Shown in pieces: positions 61,197-64,000 of a DNA stretch of 64,000 bases. The notes under the pieces were generated by a model. It saw nothing but the letters and a program-made list of their open reading frames with translations, was not told the origin of the DNA and did not search any database. A program made the position numbers and the translations under genes. Position 1 is the stretch's first letter; the number at the start of each line of letters is the position of its first letter. This stretch comes from Anodontia alba (lineage: Eukaryota > Mollusca > Bivalvia > Lucinida > Lucinidae), in NCBI GenBank assembly GCA_964016985.1, contig OZ024826.1, positions 40,093,070 to 40,157,069 on the forward strand. Direction: 5' to 3'.

Positions 61197-63059
61197 CAAC
61201 AAGAGGCCCACGGGCCACAGGTCGCTCACCTGAGTGACATAGCCACTGCAGATACGCAGATGTTATGCAACATTTTTCCAATCCTGTCATCGCAACTAAT
61301 GAAAAGATCATCATTTAAGCAGTTCTTTATTTTGAAGAAGATATATGGCATGCCAGTCAATTGAGCATGATCATTTGAACAAACTCTAAATGGCAGCCAG
61401 CTTGGATTTACGATCGGCATAATTTTAGCTATTTTTGATTTACGAGTCACCCCAATGCTTCCTACCAAGTTTCAAGTCAACTGGCCTTTCAGTTCAGGAG
61501 AAGAGGCGAAAAATAGATTTTCAAGATGGCTGCCATGGCGGCCATCTTGGATATCCGGTTGGCACAATTTTAGCATTTTTTTGATCTACAAGTCACCCAA
61601 ATGTCTCCTACGAAGTTTGGAGTCAATTGGCCTTTCGGTGCAGGAGCAGAAGCCAAATATAGATTTTCAAGATGGCGACCATGGTGGCCATCTGGGATTT
61701 CTGATCAGAACGGTTTTAGCTATATTTGATCTACCAAGTCACCCTGATGCTTCCTACTAAGTTTCGAGTTAAGTGACTTTTGGGTTTAGGAGAAGAAGCG
61801 AAAAATAGATTTTCAAGATAGCTGCCATGGCGGCCATCTTGGATTTACGATCGGCATGATTTTAGCTATTTTTGATCTACAAGTCACCCAAATGCTTCCT
61901 ACCAAGTTTCGAGTCAACTGGCCTTTCGGTTCAGGAGAAGAAGCGAAAAATAGATTTTCAAGATGGCTGCCATGGCGCCCATCCTGGTTTTACGATTGGC
62001 ATGATTTTAGCTATTTTTGATCTACAAGTCACCCCGATGCTTCCTACCAAGTTTGGAGTCAACTGGCCTTTCGGTTCAGGAGAAGAAGCGAAAAATAGAT
62101 TTTCAAGATGGCTGCCATGGTGGCCATCTTGGATTTCCAATAGGCAGGATTTTAGCTATTTTTGATCTATAAGTCACCCCAATGCCTCCTACCAAGTTTG
62201 GAGTCAATAGGCTTTTGGGTTTAGGAGCAGAAGCGAAAAATAGATTTTCAAGATGGCGGCCATGGCGGCCATCTTGGATTTCCGATCAGTACGATTTTAG
62301 CTATTTTTGATCTACAAGTCATCCTGATGCTTCCTAGCAAGTTTGGAGTCAATTGGCCTTTCTGTTCAGGAGAAGAAGCAAAAAATAGATTTTCAAGACG
62401 GCCGCCATGGCAGCCATCTTGGATTTCCCATCGGCACGATTTTAGCTACTTTTGATCTACAAGTCACCCCGATGCTTCCTAGCAAGTTTGAAGTCAATTG
62501 GCCTTTAGGTTCAGGAGAAGAAGCGAAAAATAGATTTTCAAGATGGCGGCCATGGCGGCCATCTTGGATTTCCCATCAGCACGATTTTAGCTATTTTTGA
62601 TCTACAAGTCACCCTGATGCTTCCTAGCAAGTTTGGAGTCAAATGGCTTTTCGGTTCAGGAGAAGAAGCGAAAAATAGATTTTCAAGATGGCGGCCATGG
62701 CGGCCATCTTGGATTTCCGATCGGCACGATTTTAGCTAGTTTTGATCTATAAGTCACCCTGATGGTTCCTAGCAAGTTTGGAGTCAATTGGCCTTTCGGT
62801 TCAGGAGAAGAAGCGAAAAATAGATTTTCAAGATGGCGGCCATGGCGGCCATCTTGGATTTCCGATCGGAACGATTTTAGCTATTTTTGATCTACAAGTC
62901 ACCCTGATGCTTCCTACCAAGTATCAAGTCAATTGGCCCAGGGGTACAGGAGGAGTAGGCTTTTAAAGCAATTGTTGACGCCGCACGACGGACGACGCAC
63001 GACGGACATTGACTGACCACAATAGCTCACCATGAGCACTTCGTGCTCAGGTGAGCTAA
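61197..63059 (+). mobile_element. Helitron/HINE-like element carrying a tandem array
   Basis: Left end CAAGAGGCCCACGGGCCACA then GCTCACCTGAG; right end hairpin GAGCACTTCGTGCTC (63034-63048), seven bases, then CTAA. The inner GCTCACCTGAG/CTCAGGTGAGC pair forms subterminal inverted repeats. No protein-coding sequence. Interpretation as a non-autonomous Helitron relative is inference. Confidence 0.6.
61365..62960 (+). repeat. 145-bp satellite array with paired AAGATGGC motifs
   Basis: About ten full units plus a partial first one. Each unit has GGAGAAGAAGCGAAAAATAG, a palindromic GC-rich core, CGGCACGATTTTAGCTATTT and CTACAAGTCACCCTGATGCT. In the right half the core is AAGATGGCGGCCATGGCGGC followed by CATCTT, two YY1-like consensus motifs facing each other. 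Right-hand units are very similar to each other; left ones more diverged. The unit length is not a multiple of three, and the several open frames over it are artefacts. Confidence 0.93.
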
Positions 63060-63154
63060 TAACCTTGACCATATTACGCTGAATGTTGATGTGATAAACA
63101 TGTCTAATGCCCATCCTTCTTTATTCAGAAGTTGTTTGTATAAACAAACTGCAA

Positions 63155-63410
63155 TATACTACTTTATTGAGGCATCCTAGATTTTGACCTCTAGCCCCAC
63201 CCTGAGGCATGACCCAGGGGTCCATAGACTTAAAATGGAAGCGAACCCTCCCAGGTACTCCCACACCAAATACGAATAGTTTCTGATAAGTGGCTGCAGA
63301 AATATACATAATCAAAAAACTTCAAAGTAAAACTTGGTTATAGCAATATACCACTTTATTAAGGCATCCTAGATTTTGACCTCTAGCCCTGCCCCTGGGT
63401 TATAGCAGGT
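63155..63410 (+). repeat. Two copies of a repeat block about 190 bp apart
   Basis: GGCATCCTAGATTTTGACCT plus CTAGCCC occurs near 63170 and 63362; ACGGACAGGCGAACGGAACC and TATACCCCTTCGTATGCC follow. Confidence 0.65.
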
Positions 63411-63654
63411 GTTAACAGACGGAATCACGAACGGAAGGACAGATGGACAGATGCAAGGACGGACAGGCGAACGGAACCAACAAAAACTATATACCCCTTC
63501 GTATGCCAGGGGTATAATAAATAACGCTGAATTTATGTTTTCATGGGGAATTTATCTGGATACCCCTCTTATGTAGAGCTATGCACTTGTCTCTGTCTTC
63601 ACTATTTTCTTATGAATTATATCTATTTACCTATAGCATATCTGTGTCTCGGTT

Positions 63655-64000
63655 AAAGAACTGCAATACCACTAAGCCTTGTCAGACTATTTCATATACA
63701 TGCAGGGCCTGACAAATCCAAGTTACAGCTACTTGCCCGGCATTCCACACAATCTTGAAAATGGCTCGGAATTACAATATTCCCTATATATTCTATACAT
63801 TTTTCTGGGCAAGTGAAATAAAAAATCACTTGCCCAGCCAAAATTTGGACTTGTCCAAGACAGCTGGGCAATGGATTTGTCAGGCCCTGTACATGTACAT
63901 TTGTCAGACTATTACATAAGAACAACTGTTAGACTGTTTCATATCTGTTGTCAGCCTGTTTCATGGACACTTGCTAAACTATTTCATGTATACTTGTCAG
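63655..64000. repeat. Degenerate 30-bp tandem repeat
   Basis: TTGTCAGACTATTTCATATA-like units before and after the palindrome at 63706; continues past the window edge. Confidence 0.6.
63706..63888. mobile_element. Palindromic MITE nested in a tandem repeat
   Basis: GGGCCTGACAAATCCAAGTT to ATGGATTTGTCAGGCCC; inner arms TACTTGCCCGGC and AAGACAGCTGGGCAA. Confidence 0.75.

Noticed and set aside
61455..62966. Several 60-100 codon open frames with similar peptides
   Set aside because: By-products of the 145-bp array; unit length is not a multiple of three and there are no start or splice contexts.

Overview
The window is eukaryotic, AT-rich and dominated by repeats. It is most likely from a mollusc, probably a bivalve. 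That is an inference from the mix of tRNA-derived SINEs, numerous short fold-back elements and tandem-array elements with AGCTCACCTGAG-type ends, not a database result. Only about 1.2 kb is host protein-coding exon.

Left part (1-8.1 kb): the last three exons of a + strand gene for a GH3-domain protein (GHDC-like) at 1613-1758, 6367-6449 and 7841-8074. Splice phases agree and the N-terminal exons lie left of the window. At 8.7-12.2 kb there is a three-level nest: a 5'-truncated L1/Tx1-like LINE with an intact reverse-transcriptase frame sits inside a fold-back element, which sits inside a TTAA-flanked element.

Middle (12-45 kb): no host gene recognised. The DNA is SINEs (at least four tRNA-derived families), many copies of more than a dozen fold-back/MITE families (several with readable target duplications: TTAA, TA or 8 bp), a decayed PHD-finger fragment, and tandem arrays at about 23.7-24.6 kb and 39.7-40.7 kb.

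Right part (45.7-64 kb): the last six exons of a - strand PP2C/PPM-family serine/threonine phosphatase (54615 down to 45764), giving 234 codons of one continuous frame. Its remaining 5' exons lie beyond 64 kb, so the enclosing intron exceeds 9 kb. A frame-compatible partial copy of one exon lies 2.1 kb upstream. That intron holds two large tandem arrays; one has about ten 145-bp units, most carrying an inverted pair of AAGATGGC-type (YY1-like) motifs.

The two host genes converge on a 37.7-kb gene-poor interval. Fold-back elements are named here by family letter (A, B, C, D, E, F, G, H, I, J, K, P, Y, Z) and SINEs as S, T, U and V; these names are local to this annotation. Repeat boundaries are read by eye and most are good to about 10 bp.
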